Origin: a virus
Virus record (IMG/VR): IMGVR_UViG_3300006945_000001
Coordinates: 1 to 53,424 of that record
Direction: 5' to 3' (one strand)
DNA: 53,424 nt
Part shown: positions 1 to 7,685 of the stretch, piece by piece
How the letters are laid out: every line of letters starts with the position of its first letter
Position numbering within the stretch: the stretch's first letter is position 1
The notes under the pieces: generated by a model
Databases searched by the model: none
Seen by the model: only the letters and a program-made list of their open reading frames with translations
Told to the model about the DNA's origin: nothing
Made by a program: the position numbers and the translations under genes

Positions 1-125
1 CCAAGGTCCCGGTAGATGGCCGGGGCGACGATGTGTTGCAGAGCGAAGAGCCCGGCGTGGCAGTACGGGATCAGTCCAAGGCTTCGTTCCGGCTGCAGGT
101 CTTCAAGTATAGCGCCCTCTTGCGG
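1..125 (-). pseudogene. Remnant of a terminase large subunit C-terminus (flanking prophage)
   Basis: Read on the minus strand, this segment encodes a stretch matching the C-terminal part of GpA-type terminase large subunits: ALYLKTCSRNEALD, then after a one-base frame change YCHAGLFALQH and APAIYRDLG. The intact terminase at 28916-30847 has the same blocks (VLYVKTYNRNEALD, YCHAGLFALQH, APAIYRDLG). At DNA level the two copies are clearly homologous but differ at many positions, so this is not a recent duplication of the resident gene. The frame is broken just after the LD, where one base appears to be missing. Homology fades near base 125, inside the 3' end of the recombinase frame, which marks a junction. 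Inferred: flanking DNA from a second, related phage. The rest of that gene lies outside the window. Confidence 0.75.
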
Positions 126-1657
126 CGGCTTTCCAATCTGCTAAACCCCACCGGCCTGACTACCTTCCCTCCGTGCGGCAGAATCATACAGATGGCCTTC
201 ACTGTGTAGTCTGCCACGTGAATTTCCGGCACCACTGCTGCCAGAATCCTTCGCTTGTCTTCCAGCGCCAGGAACCGCCAGTCGGAGAACGGCTGGAATA
301 GCTGCGATAGCTCCTCAGCCGTCACCTCCGGCGTGGGCGCTTCGCGCATCAGCGCCGTCTGGGCCAGCTTAAGGTCGCGCTCGACCGCTTCCAGCCGCCG
401 GTTCCGTTCTTCCACGTTGATCACGCCTTCGAAGTAGGCGTCAAGCACGCGCTGCTGCTTCTCGCGCAGCCCCGTGATCTGCGCTTGGAGCCGGGCCATT
501 CGCACCTGGCTGCCTCCTTGCTGCCGGCGTCGCTCCTGCTCGCTGACGATCTCCTGCAAAAAGCCGTTGTCGGTCAGCCGCACGGCCAGCAGGAAGTCCA
601 GCTTGTCTTCCAGTTTCTCGCGGCGCATGTAAAGCGTCTGGCAGGTGCGGAGATACTGGCGGCCCTTGCACACGTAATAGTCGAACAGCTTTCCCCTGTG
701 GCTGCTCTGGCTGTAGATCAACAACTGGCACGTGGCGCAGCGCAGAAAGCCGCCGTAGGTGAACTTGCGCCGCGTCTCCACGCGCGCCCGGCTGCCGCGC
801 TCGCGCTTGGCTTCGACCATTTTCTGCACGCGGTTGAAGTCGGCCTGGCTGATCAGGGGTTCTTCGATCACGCGCACGCGGATGATTTCGTCCGGGCTGC
901 GCAGGGCTTTGCGGCGGTCGCCCTGGCGTCCATCGGTTTTGACGCGCAGAGCGCCGGGGCTCATATCGCGCCGCTTGTCGTACACCCGCCAGCCCGTATA
1001 GATCGGGTTACGCAGGATGATGGGCAACGCGCTGCGCGGGATGCCCGCCTTGCGCGATAGCTCGCTGTAGCAGGTGACGCCGCTCAGAAATAGCCGAAAA
1101 GCCTCGCGTACTTTCTCAGCCTCGGGCTTGTAGTGCCAGCCGGTTTCTTTGCTGAACCCCACGCCATACGGCCAGGTGATATGCCCCGACGGGCACGCGC
1201 CCGCTCGCCGCTTTTCTTCCTTGGCCGTCCAGCTTCGCTCCAGCAGTTCGGAGCGTTCCAGCCCTGCGATGGCCGCGCGGATGGCTCCCATCAGCCTGCC
1301 GGTCTTGGAGTTGAAATCAATCGGGCCTTCGGGCAGGTAGAGGATAGTCTTGCTGTCCACAAAGGCTTGCAACAGGGCGTAGTCGCTGAAATTCTCGGGG
1401 CGCATCAGGCGCGAGAACTCGCGCGCCACGACACCGTGAATCTCCGGGCTTTGGATCAGCTTGAGTAGCTGCTGCATTTCGGGCGCAAGCAGGACGGCCG
1501 CGCCGGAGACATCGGCCATCTCGACCGAGTGCGTGATCTCCAGCCCGTAGGCCTGCGCTGTTCGCCGGTTGATGGCCCTCTGCGCCGGAATGCTGGCGCG
1601 GTCGTTTTCTGCCTGTGCTTCCGTGGACACACGAATCAACTCAATGACCTTTTTCAT
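71..1657 (-). CDS. Large serine recombinase (phage integrase), 3' end fused to flanking terminase DNA
   Basis: This site-specific recombinase would integrate and excise the phage. The N-terminal resolvase domain (about residues 1-150) carries the RVST motif with the nucleophilic serine near residue 11. It is followed by a Recombinase domain, a zinc-ribbon with CATC and YYVCKGRQYLRTC cysteine pairs (about residues 318-350), and a coiled-coil region rich in R, Q and E (about 370-445). The length of 528 aa fits large serine integrases. The last 20 or so residues are not integrase sequence: they read into the terminase remnant, so the native stop has been replaced by a junction. It is transcribed toward the window edge, as expected for an integrase next to an attachment site. 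A TTGACT-17-TAAATA promoter lies upstream of 1927 and probably serves the small gene and this one. Confidence 0.93.
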   Translation of the reverse strand: MKKVIELIRVSTEAQAENDRASIPAQRAINRRTAQAYGLEITHSVEMADVSGAAVLLAPEMQQLLKLIQSPEIHGVVAREFSRLMRPENFSDYALLQAFVDSKTILYLPEGPIDFNSKTGRLMGAIRAAIAGLERSELLERSWTAKEEKRRAGACPSGHITWPYGVGFSKETGWHYKPEAEKVREAFRLFLSGVTCYSELSRKAGIPRSALPIILRNPIYTGWRVYDKRRDMSPGALRVKTDGRQGDRRKALRSPDEIIRVRVIEEPLISQADFNRVQKMVEAKRERGSRARVETRRKFTYGGFLRCATCQLLIYSQSSHRGKLFDYYVCKGRQYLRTCQTLYMRREKLEDKLDFLLAVRLTDNGFLQEIVSEQERRRQQGGSQVRMARLQAQITGLREKQQRVLDAYFEGVINVEERNRRLEAVERDLKLAQTALMREAPTPEVTAEELSQLFQPFSDWRFLALEDKRRILAAVVPEIHVADYTVKAICMILPHGGKVVRPVGFSRLESRRKRALYLKTCSRNEALD

Positions 1658-1699
1658 TTTTCGTCTCTTGGTGTAAAATGCGCCGCTTTCATGGGCAAG

Positions 1700-1927
1700 T
1701 TAGACCAGGATCACGGGCAGCAAGACGGTGACAGCCATGACGATGGGCGTCTGCCCCAACCCTACCAGCAGCCGCGCCAGGCTCAGCGCCCGCTTTTCGT
1801 CGCCTGTTTCCAAGGCTTTGCGCATCTGTTCCATCATTTTTGTGCGTTTGCGGCTGATTTCCATCGCCGCTTCCACCAGCCCACTGCCAGCCTCTTCACC
1901 GTCCGCAACCGGAATCTGCGCGTCCAC
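1700..1927 (-). CDS. Small protein with C-terminal hydrophobic segment, upstream of integrase
   Basis: A 75-residue product that I do not recognise. It starts with GTG behind a strong purine-rich site (GGAGAGGGGG). The N-terminal half is charged and helical, with a run rich in K, R, M and E (about residues 25-50). The last 16 residues are hydrophobic and could be a membrane anchor. It ends 42 bases before the recombinase start and is co-directional with it, so they probably share the promoter at 1965-1993. Small genes beside serine integrases are sometimes recombination directionality factors, but the hydrophobic tail argues against that here. The function is unknown. Confidence 0.55.
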   Translation of the reverse strand: MDAQIPVADGEEAGSGLVEAAMEISRKRTKMMEQMRKALETGDEKRALSLARLLVGLGQTPIVMAVTVLLPVILV

Positions 1928-1951
1928 GGCCCCCTCTCCCCTGTGGTTTGT

Positions 1952-1965
1952 AAAGCGGGCGCTTT
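1952..1965. promoter_or_regulatory. Palindromic operator candidate at the integrase promoter
   Basis: AAAGCG-GG-CGCTTT is a perfect inverted repeat with 6-base arms. It sits immediately downstream of the -10 box, where the transcript would start, so a repressor bound here could block integrase transcription. The binding protein is unknown. Confidence 0.45.
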
Positions 1966-1993
1966 ATTTAGCAGGACGTAACGCGCAAGTCAA
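1965..1993 (-). promoter_or_regulatory. Predicted sigma70-type promoter for the integrase unit
   Basis: On the minus strand there is TTGACT, a 17-base spacer, and TAAATA, close to the bacterial housekeeping consensus. The -10 lies about 38 bases upstream of the GTG at 1927. Confidence 0.6.
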
Positions 1994-2007
1994 CAGGAAA
2001 ATTTACC

Positions 2008-2038
2008 TCAAGGTGTAGCTCCAGACGCGACACCTTGA
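2008..2038. repeat. Inverted repeat (9-base arms) between divergent promoters
   Basis: TCAAGGTGT and ACACCTTGA form perfect arms around a 13-base spacer. The right arm overlaps the -35 box of the rightward promoter at 2035-2064. A regulatory site is more likely than a terminator, because no T-run follows. Confidence 0.5.
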
Positions 2039-2064
2039 CTCATTGCGCACAATTTGATCCTAAT
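2035..2064 (+). promoter_or_regulatory. Predicted promoter for the 2182-3827 cargo pair
   Basis: TTGACT, an 18-base spacer, then CCTAAT. The -35 overlaps the inverted repeat at 2008-2038, suggesting repressor control. The leader to the ATG at 2182 would be about 110 bases. Confidence 0.4.
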
Positions 2065-2181
2065 GGCCGACTTCTGTAGCGTAGCTGGCTACCCATGCGG
2101 GCCTTTTCCTATTGAATTGCTTGGGCTTTATGAATGCGATAACATTGCGGCACCGATGAGCCCGCGCGGGGCTCTCGACGT

Positions 2182-3387
2182 ATGTCAGCATCCATCGAGC
2201 AGAGCGCAGGAGCCATTACGGCGTGGGTTGCTTTGTGGTCTGCCGCTTGGGTCTGGTGGACGTACAAAGGAACCGTCAGTGAGAAGAATGAGTCCCGGCG
2301 CGAAGCTAGGCTCAACTTGATCCGTGCTCTGAAAACAGAACTTGAGGTCATCTTTGAGTGGGTTGGTGACGGCTATAAACAACTTACCTTGGAGGAGTAC
2401 AAGCGTAAAGCAGATGCCGAGCTACCGGATCATTGGCTACGGACTTGGTATAGCCCTTCTCGGATAATCTTTTCCTTCCCCTACGCAACCATTAAGAACG
2501 TCATAAGTCATCCCCACCTGCATGAGCTGCCTGATGACGTTGTTAGGGCGCTTGCTTTGTTGGACCACTCGATCACTGGTTTCCTCGATTCCTATCATGC
2601 CCTGAGGGACTTTGTGGCCGAGCACCCTGAACTTGCTTTCAAAGTGGACTGGAAGTTGAGGAATGGCGTGAAGGATTTCACAAATGAAGAGCGTATGTTC
2701 AAGGAAGAAGTGTTTCGCCGAAACTACGGACTTCACATTAAACGAATAGGGTGTGCAGATTCACCGGAATCCGAACACTGTCTTTACCGCACGTATCACT
2801 CGGCCAAGCAAAGCCTAGAAGCGCTCGACGAGTGGATCAGACCGACCCTCACACCTGCATTGTTTCGGGCTGGGGATATCCTGGCAACGGTGTTGTTTCT
2901 TCTTGGCCTCTTGGTTGCCGTATTCGTGATCAAGAAGATTATCGTGGAAGGAGGTTCCATCATGCTTTGGCGCTTTGTCGATGCGTGGATTGTGCTCGCA
3001 ATTCTGGGCGTTTGGTCTTGGGCATGGTGGAGAGCACAAAACCCGCTATCCCTACACTTGGAGAGCACCCGCTCGGCCATCGAAGCTGGCTTGTCATTCG
3101 TGAGTATCGCGCTTCCGTTGGTCGTTGGGGCCATGCTTCTGACGTTTCAATCGGACGCAAATCCTCTGCCCGAGCGCGTCGTCCGAAACATGTTGGTAGC
3201 TACGTATTGGTTCATCGGCTCGGCCACACTGGCAATCTTGAATCTTTCAAGGCTTCCCTCCATGCCATTGAAGAACGACAGAATTGAGGATAGACTGACG
3301 CCTGTACTTGGCATTGCTCAGTTCATTTGTCTGCTCGCTGGTTCCGGGCGAATGGTTGTTGGAATCCGCGTGCTCTGGATAAGCTAG
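2182..3387 (+). CDS. Multi-pass membrane protein of unknown function (cargo)
   Basis: A 401-residue protein I do not recognise. A hydrophobic, tryptophan-rich segment at about residues 12-27 is followed by a long soluble, mostly helical region (about 30-225). Four further hydrophobic stretches lie in the C-terminal half (around 236-252, 265-285, 305-325, 333-350), with another near the end. It is on the plus strand, opposite to the neighbouring phage genes, and appears less GC-rich than the core, which suggests an acquired lysogenic-conversion gene. A second small gene follows 17 bases after the stop. Membrane proteins with a large soluble domain expressed from a prophage often act in superinfection exclusion or abortive infection; that role is an inference from context only. 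Confidence 0.7.
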   Translation: MSASIEQSAGAITAWVALWSAAWVWWTYKGTVSEKNESRREARLNLIRALKTELEVIFEWVGDGYKQLTLEEYKRKADAELPDHWLRTWYSPSRIIFSFPYATIKNVISHPHLHELPDDVVRALALLDHSITGFLDSYHALRDFVAEHPELAFKVDWKLRNGVKDFTNEERMFKEEVFRRNYGLHIKRIGCADSPESEHCLYRTYHSAKQSLEALDEWIRPTLTPALFRAGDILATVLFLLGLLVAVFVIKKIIVEGGSIMLWRFVDAWIVLAILGVWSWAWWRAQNPLSLHLESTRSAIEAGLSFVSIALPLVVGAMLLTFQSDANPLPERVVRNMLVATYWFIGSATLAILNLSRLPSMPLKNDRIEDRLTPVLGIAQFICLLAGSGRMVVGIRVLWIS

Positions 3388-3404
3388 CAACGGAGGGTAT
3401 CAAA

Positions 3405-3827
3405 ATGGGCGAGTACTATCCTGGTACCGAATACTTCCTGCGTGCAGAGAGGTCAGTTAAGAAGGCTCTTAAACCGGTAAAGCTAGCTATGGAACCGAAG
3501 ATGTTACGCACCGTTGTACTTGTGGCATCTGCGAGGGCGACAAGACAGAGAAAACGTGAGCCCAGCCTAGATGACATCCATGCGGCTCTAGGTCTTCTGT
3601 GTTTTCTGCCCTGGTGGCCGAAAAAGGCCGCAGAGCGCAAAGCAGCACGGCAGCTACGGAACGAAATCGCATCCCTAGGCTTTGCTTTTCCCCTCGGCAG
3701 GCTGCCACGCTCGTTCTTCAGGTCGTACTCCTCTTTGATGCGGTCGCTATCCGTTAAGAGTTCGGTTCATGGAGCCCTAAGGCCTTTTCTCGGCCATATG
3801 GGGGGTGCGGGGTCTGTTGGTCGCTGA
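3405..3827 (+). CDS. Small basic hypothetical protein, partner of 2182-3387
   Basis: A 140-residue product. The ATG at 3405 has a GGAGGG ribosome site at 3392-3397; upstream in-frame codons overlap the preceding gene and lack such a site. The sequence is rich in R and K, with a short hydrophobic patch around LGLLCFLPWW, and no recognised domain. It lies 17 bases after the membrane protein gene on the same strand, so the two are probably co-transcribed. It ends three bases before the convergent gene at 3831-4166. The C-terminal third is compositionally odd (serine, arginine and glycine), and the true gene end or a small frameshift there cannot be excluded. Confidence 0.5.
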   Translation: MGEYYPGTEYFLRAERSVKKALKPVKLAMEPKMLRTVVLVASARATRQRKREPSLDDIHAALGLLCFLPWWPKKAAERKAARQLRNEIASLGFAFPLGRLPRSFFRSYSSLMRSLSVKSSVHGALRPFLGHMGGAGSVGR

Positions 3828-3830
3828 GTT

Positions 3831-4166
3831 TTAACGATTAGGCAACCGGAGGATCTTGACGCAGGCGGCGAAGACGTCGCCGCGCTTGCCATATTTCTCG
3901 CGTAGCTGCTCGATCAGCTCTACAGTCCTGGGCGTCAGCTTGTAGGTCATGCCGACCATCGCGCCGTCGCCCCGCTGGTTCACCTTCACGCGCCTTTTCT
4001 GCCGGATCAGCAGTTCGGTGCCCACCTGTACGGCGCGACCCTGCGAGCCATAAACGGGTGCTTGCTTGCGGATGGCTTTGACCACCCAGCGGGGAAGAAA
4101 GTACCGCTTGGCGACACAGCGGGTGTTGTACGTTCTGGGCCTGGGCCGTCGAACTCCTCTGCTCAT
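3831..4166 (-). CDS. Small basic protein, possible DNA binder
   Basis: A 111-residue protein with a strongly basic N-terminal half (runs such as RGVRRPRPR and RQKRRVKVNQR) and a C-terminal helical segment (LTPRTVELIEQLREKYG) that resembles the helices of ribbon-helix-helix or phage accessory DNA-binding proteins. No family can be named with certainty. The ATG at 4166 follows an AAGGGGG-like site. It has phage-core orientation and is divergent from the XRE gene at 4346, with 179 bases between them that contain the palindrome at 4297-4313. Confidence 0.5.
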   Translation of the reverse strand: MSRGVRRPRPRTYNTRCVAKRYFLPRWVVKAIRKQAPVYGSQGRAVQVGTELLIRQKRRVKVNQRGDGAMVGMTYKLTPRTVELIEQLREKYGKRGDVFAACVKILRLPNR

Positions 4167-4296
4167 ACGCCTGGCCCCCTTGAACCGACCAGTTGGCTGG
4201 ATTGTAGGCTACCTGTCACGCCAAACGCTACAGTAAGTTTCACAGCACACCTCCAGGAACACCTGATGCTCGGCCATGAATAGCGAAGGGAGATTG

Positions 4297-4313
4297 TATC
4301 CCATTTTGGGATA
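4297..4313. promoter_or_regulatory. Perfect 17-base palindrome, probable XRE operator
   Basis: TATCCCA-TTT-TGGGATA is a perfect inverted repeat centred about 40 bases upstream of the XRE gene start at 4346. Its size and position fit a dimeric helix-turn-helix repressor acting on its own promoter. Confidence 0.6.
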
Positions 4314-4345
4314 TACGGAAGCGGCTCGCCATAATCCGGGCCGCC

Positions 4346-4567
4346 GTGAAAGACCCCACCTACCGCCAGAAGTATCGGCAATTCTTGCGGCGGCTCAGGC
4401 AAGCCCGCCAGGAAGCAAAGCTCCGACAGGTGGATGTGGCAAGAAAGCTGTGCCGCCCGCAGTCGTTTGTTTCGAAGGTCGAATCAGGCGAGCGCCGCGT
4501 GGACGTGATCGAGCTCGCCGAATTCGCCCGCCTCTACCGCAAACCAATCTCTTTCTTCGTGGTTTGA
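4346..4567 (+). CDS. XRE-family helix-turn-helix regulator
   Basis: A 73-residue single-domain DNA-binding protein. The HTH_3 fold is clear: LRQARQEAKLRQVDVARKL forms the first helices, RPQSFVSKVESGERR contains the recognition helix with the family's SxVSKxExGxR pattern, and VIELAEFARLY is the closing helix. It starts with GTG at 4346; no good ribosome site is visible, so the transcript may be nearly leaderless. The palindrome at 4297-4313 just upstream suggests autoregulation. It is convergent with the helicase gene at 4586-6652. It may control that gene, the opposite gene at 3831-4166, or only itself. Confidence 0.85.
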   Translation: MKDPTYRQKYRQFLRRLRQARQEAKLRQVDVARKLCRPQSFVSKVESGERRVDVIELAEFARLYRKPISFFVV

Positions 4568-4585
4568 ACTTGCGTGGATAGGCAG

Positions 4586-6652
4586 CTACAGGTTGTTCAC
4601 ATCTGCCACGATCTGCGCCGCTTCGGCTGGAGTTAGACCGCCATTCCGGTTAACGCTGGGGACATTCATTTCGTTAAGATATTGGGACCTTGGGAGCATT
4701 ACCGTAGGTCGCTGTTGGAGGCGGAAAGCACTTGGGCCAGTGTGTTGCGCTGCGTGTGTGATGATACAAGCGGCCATCGCTCGCGTAACAGAAACATAGA
4801 AGAGCCTGCGTTGCTCGATCACGAGGCCGGCAGCTTGCAGCGCCCGAAAGCTGGGCATGATGCCCTGTTCAAGAGAGGGAATGAAGACAACCTTGCCGCT
4901 TAGCCCTTTAGCCCCATGCATTGTTAGGATTCGGATTCTCTTTTGCTGGACAAAGGTAGGAGGAGGGGTTTGAGCAGCTCCCAGTCTTTGATTAACCGAA
5001 TCGAGAATTGAGCGGCGGTCAGCATCATTGTCGGCCTCAAAGAAGCTCAGGAGCTCCTGGAGAGTCATGTCGCCGGGCAAAGCGCCAGCCAAGGCGTTCC
5101 AAGTAGCTATATGGTTCGCAGCCTGAGCAGAACCCTGAAATACCATACCAAGCAACTGCGCAACGTCCCCTGCCCTGTTGGTGAGCGTGTCTGCAAGATT
5201 CCACGTGCTGACGGCCTGGATCATCGCCGTAACGCGGATCACAGCGTTGGCAGATCTCGTTGGCAACCACGGAGGGGGCGCTGCTAAATAGAAGAGATCG
5301 TGGAAGTTCTGATTATTCGCGACACAGGCATCTGCAACTGCTCGGGCGGTACCAGGGCCGACTCCGCTAAGCAGGCCAAGCAGTGCGCGATGAGCCACGT
5401 AATCTGGTTCGCCGGTGCCAATGTCCCTAGCAATTCTCAGGGCCGAGTACACTGCCCGAATTGGATCAACGTCCGTCAATGCCTCGCCCGGTGGAGGATC
5501 ATAAGGCAAGCCCAAATTGCCAAGCTCCTGGGCTATGAGTTGGAGTTGAAGCCCGCGGTCTGAGATCAGGACGAGTATTCCGTCCTCTTGTCCTGCCATA
5601 CCTGCATTGATCAGCTCTTGGCACGACGCGGCAATCGCCCGCGCTTCGTCCTGTTCCGAGGGAAAAGACCACACGCACAGACTACCTCCCACAGGGGGAG
5701 CAGCGTTGTGATACAGAGAGACAAGGTTTTTCGGAATCCTATTGGGGTTGACAGAGATCATCTGAGTTGCTGGGCCTAGAATCTGCGGAGTACTGCGGAA
5801 GCAGTCGGTCAACACATGTGTTGAGGAGTGCGAATAGGCAGTTGTGAACTGCACCAGTCCCGTGGGGTCTGCGTGCCTGAATGAGTAGATGCTTTGGTCA
5901 TCGTCCCCCGCAACAAAGAGGACAGCCCCTCGGTTGGCCAGATAGCGTACGAATTCTTGGTCACAAGCATTCAGGTCCTGGAATTCGTCAACAATTAGAT
6001 GTTCAATGGTGGGCAGCTGCGCAGGCTGAATTTGTCCCATTCTAATCGCTTCAACACAGCGATAAATCACCTCGCCAGGCAGAACGCAACAGTACAAATT
6101 CGTACGAGCAGGATGGAAAACATTGAAACCCTGCACCTCCACTGGGGTGATCGCTGCTTGGTTTATGAAGTTCGGGTTAAGGGTTTGCCACGCCGCGTCG
6201 TGAGCGGCACGTATTTCTGCTGCTCGGCCAGGTGTGCAGCCGAGCGAATTTGCAAGTTCGATATCATACACATGCCGCCTCTCCCAATCATCAAGCACGG
6301 CAGGATTGGCGGGGTAAAGCGTCGCTAGCAGGTTTGCGGAGCGGAGAATGCGCAGGGCAAGGGAATGCATGGTTGAAACACGAACCGCTACTGCGGCTTG
6401 CGCGCAAGGTTGGTTAGCGCAGTAGGCGGTTATGCGTTTCCGGAGTTCCGTGGAAGCGGCCACAGTGAAGGAAATCACGTAAACATTTTGAGGTGTGGCC
6501 CCTGCGTTCAAGACGTGAGCAACGCGCTTTTCGATGGTTTTGCTTTTGCCTGTTCCTGGACCAGCTACCAACCGTACTTGAGGTGAAGCATCGCGTGCAG
6601 CATTCCATTGTTGCTGTTCGGCAGCAGCTTTCTGGGCTGGGGTAATCGCCAT
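4586..6652 (-). CDS. UvrD/Rep-type superfamily 1 helicase
   Basis: A 688-residue ATP-dependent 3'-5' DNA helicase by family. Visible motifs in order: Walker A GPGTGKS (residues 31-37), Walker B DEFQD followed by the GDDDQSIYSFR motif III region, and motifs V/VI near the C-terminus (MHGAKGLSGKVVFIPSLEQG and RRLFYVSVTRA). Length matches UvrD/PcrA. It stands alone: the 8059-8916 nuclease is co-directional but separated from it by the lysis genes. It is not a standard part of lambda-like genomes, and by eye the gene is less GC-rich than the tail genes, so it is likely cargo. UvrD-like helicases occur in several phage defence systems (GajB of Gabija, for example), but no GajA-like partner is present. 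A role in replication or repair of phage DNA is the alternative. Confidence 0.93.
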   Translation of the reverse strand: MAITPAQKAAAEQQQWNAARDASPQVRLVAGPGTGKSKTIEKRVAHVLNAGATPQNVYVISFTVAASTELRKRITAYCANQPCAQAAVAVRVSTMHSLALRILRSANLLATLYPANPAVLDDWERRHVYDIELANSLGCTPGRAAEIRAAHDAAWQTLNPNFINQAAITPVEVQGFNVFHPARTNLYCCVLPGEVIYRCVEAIRMGQIQPAQLPTIEHLIVDEFQDLNACDQEFVRYLANRGAVLFVAGDDDQSIYSFRHADPTGLVQFTTAYSHSSTHVLTDCFRSTPQILGPATQMISVNPNRIPKNLVSLYHNAAPPVGGSLCVWSFPSEQDEARAIAASCQELINAGMAGQEDGILVLISDRGLQLQLIAQELGNLGLPYDPPPGEALTDVDPIRAVYSALRIARDIGTGEPDYVAHRALLGLLSGVGPGTARAVADACVANNQNFHDLFYLAAPPPWLPTRSANAVIRVTAMIQAVSTWNLADTLTNRAGDVAQLLGMVFQGSAQAANHIATWNALAGALPGDMTLQELLSFFEADNDADRRSILDSVNQRLGAAQTPPPTFVQQKRIRILTMHGAKGLSGKVVFIPSLEQGIMPSFRALQAAGLVIEQRRLFYVSVTRAMAACIITHAAQHTGPSAFRLQQRPTVMLPRSQYLNEMNVPSVNRNGGLTPAEAAQIVADVNNL

Positions 6653-6764
6653 TTTTCCCTGACCCTCGCCGGGAGGATATCACTCCTGAGGAGAAAGACT
6701 AACTATGAACATCGAAAGGAGTCTAGGTCACAAACGATGGGGTCGCTGGGCGCGGGACCGGAGC

Positions 6765-7364
6765 CTACCAGCGTGCGGATTGGTAGCGGGGCCAGAGAAG
6801 AAACAGGATGCGGCGGGGATACTCGCGGTTCTCGCGGAGGGCTGCTGCGCTGCGGTTGCTGTGGTGCTCGACGCAGCAGAACCAGCGGGAAAGTGCGGGG
6901 TCACAGGATGGCCCGCCATGCGCGGCGGCAAGCTGGCGGTCTTTCCGGACGTTGCCCAGGCCGCCGTTGTAAGCCGATAGCGTAGCGCCCCAGCGGTGCA
7001 GCCCGTCGTCGCGGAACTCGGTCAGGCGCTCCCACAGCCACAGGTCATACGTCACCAGGGCGCGCAGCGCCCAGCGCGCATCGAGCGGCGCGGCGTCGCC
7101 AAGATCGGCAGGGTACAACTGTGCGATCCAGGCCGCCGTGCCCGGCATAAACTGAGCCAGGCCAAGCGCGCCCACGGGACTGCGCGCATCATCGCGCCAG
7201 CCGCTCTCCTGGTGAACCTGCGCGGCAAAGAGCGCCACAGGCGCTTCCAAGCCCCAGGCGGCCCGCGCTTCTCGCGTCAGTTGCGCGCGATAGATGTTCG
7301 CTTGCGCCGGAATCTGCCCCCAAGCAGGAACAGCCAACAGCACGATAATAAGAAAGGAACGCAT
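6765..7364 (-). CDS. Lytic transglycosylase (SLT-like endolysin)
   Basis: A 199-residue peptidoglycan-cleaving enzyme. The first 16 residues form a signal peptide or signal-anchor (a hydrophobic run after MRS, ending near AWG). The SLT/GEWL-like domain follows, with the catalytic glutamate in HQESG (near residue 52), then GALGLAQFMPGTA and LSAYNGG, the usual conserved blocks. The start codon overlaps the stop of the holin gene upstream, so the two are translationally coupled. Last gene of the lysis cassette; it would degrade the cell wall from the periplasm at the end of the lytic cycle. The N-terminal signal suggests Sec-dependent export independent of a large holin pore. Confidence 0.9.
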   Translation of the reverse strand: MRSFLIIVLLAVPAWGQIPAQANIYRAQLTREARAAWGLEAPVALFAAQVHQESGWRDDARSPVGALGLAQFMPGTAAWIAQLYPADLGDAAPLDARWALRALVTYDLWLWERLTEFRDDGLHRWGATLSAYNGGLGNVRKDRQLAAAHGGPSCDPALSRWFCCVEHHSNRSAAALRENREYPRRILFLLWPRYQSARW

Positions 7365-7678
7365 TACAGTCCTTGCGTAATGGCGAGAATAATGGCCGTG
7401 TAGAAGATCGCGACGCCCAGGAAGATCAGGCCGTCTTTGATCGTCTTATCCTGGTCCAGGACGGCGGAAAGGTCAACGTAATGGAACACCTGGCGGCGCA
7501 GATAGTGGGCCACTGCCACGGCCACGCCCACCAGCACGATCTTCCAAGCAAGCACACCTAACTGTTGCAGCGCCAGCGCCGAACCCTTGCCAGCGATGTA
7601 GCCCATGCCCAGCGCCGCCAGCAGCCAAGCTAGGCTTGTCTTCCGGCGCACCAGCAGATTCCGTAGCCCCTCGATCAT
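7364..7678 (-). CDS. Holin-like membrane protein with three predicted TM segments
   Basis: A 104-residue protein. The start at 7678 is chosen because GAGGAG lies just upstream and the frame above it overlaps the neighbouring gene. Three hydrophobic segments are visible: TSLAWLLAALGMGYIAG, VLAWKIVLVGVAVAVAHYL, and the C-terminal GLIFLGVAIFYTAIILAI. Small size, three TMs and the position directly before the transglycosylase gene all point to a class I-type holin that permeabilises the inner membrane. No specific holin family is identified from sequence alone. Confidence 0.72.
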   Translation of the reverse strand: MIEGLRNLLVRRKTSLAWLLAALGMGYIAGKGSALALQQLGVLAWKIVLVGVAVAVAHYLRRQVFHYVDLSAVLDQDKTIKDGLIFLGVAIFYTAIILAITQGL

Positions 7679-7685
7679 AGTCTCC

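Noticed and set aside
485-1060. Open frame of 191 codons on the plus strand opposite the serine recombinase
   Set aside because: Antisense to a well-supported gene; alanine and arginine-rich composition typical of GC-rich shadow frames.
4586-6652. Gabija system based on the UvrD-like helicase
   Set aside because: No GajA-like ATPase-nuclease gene is adjacent.
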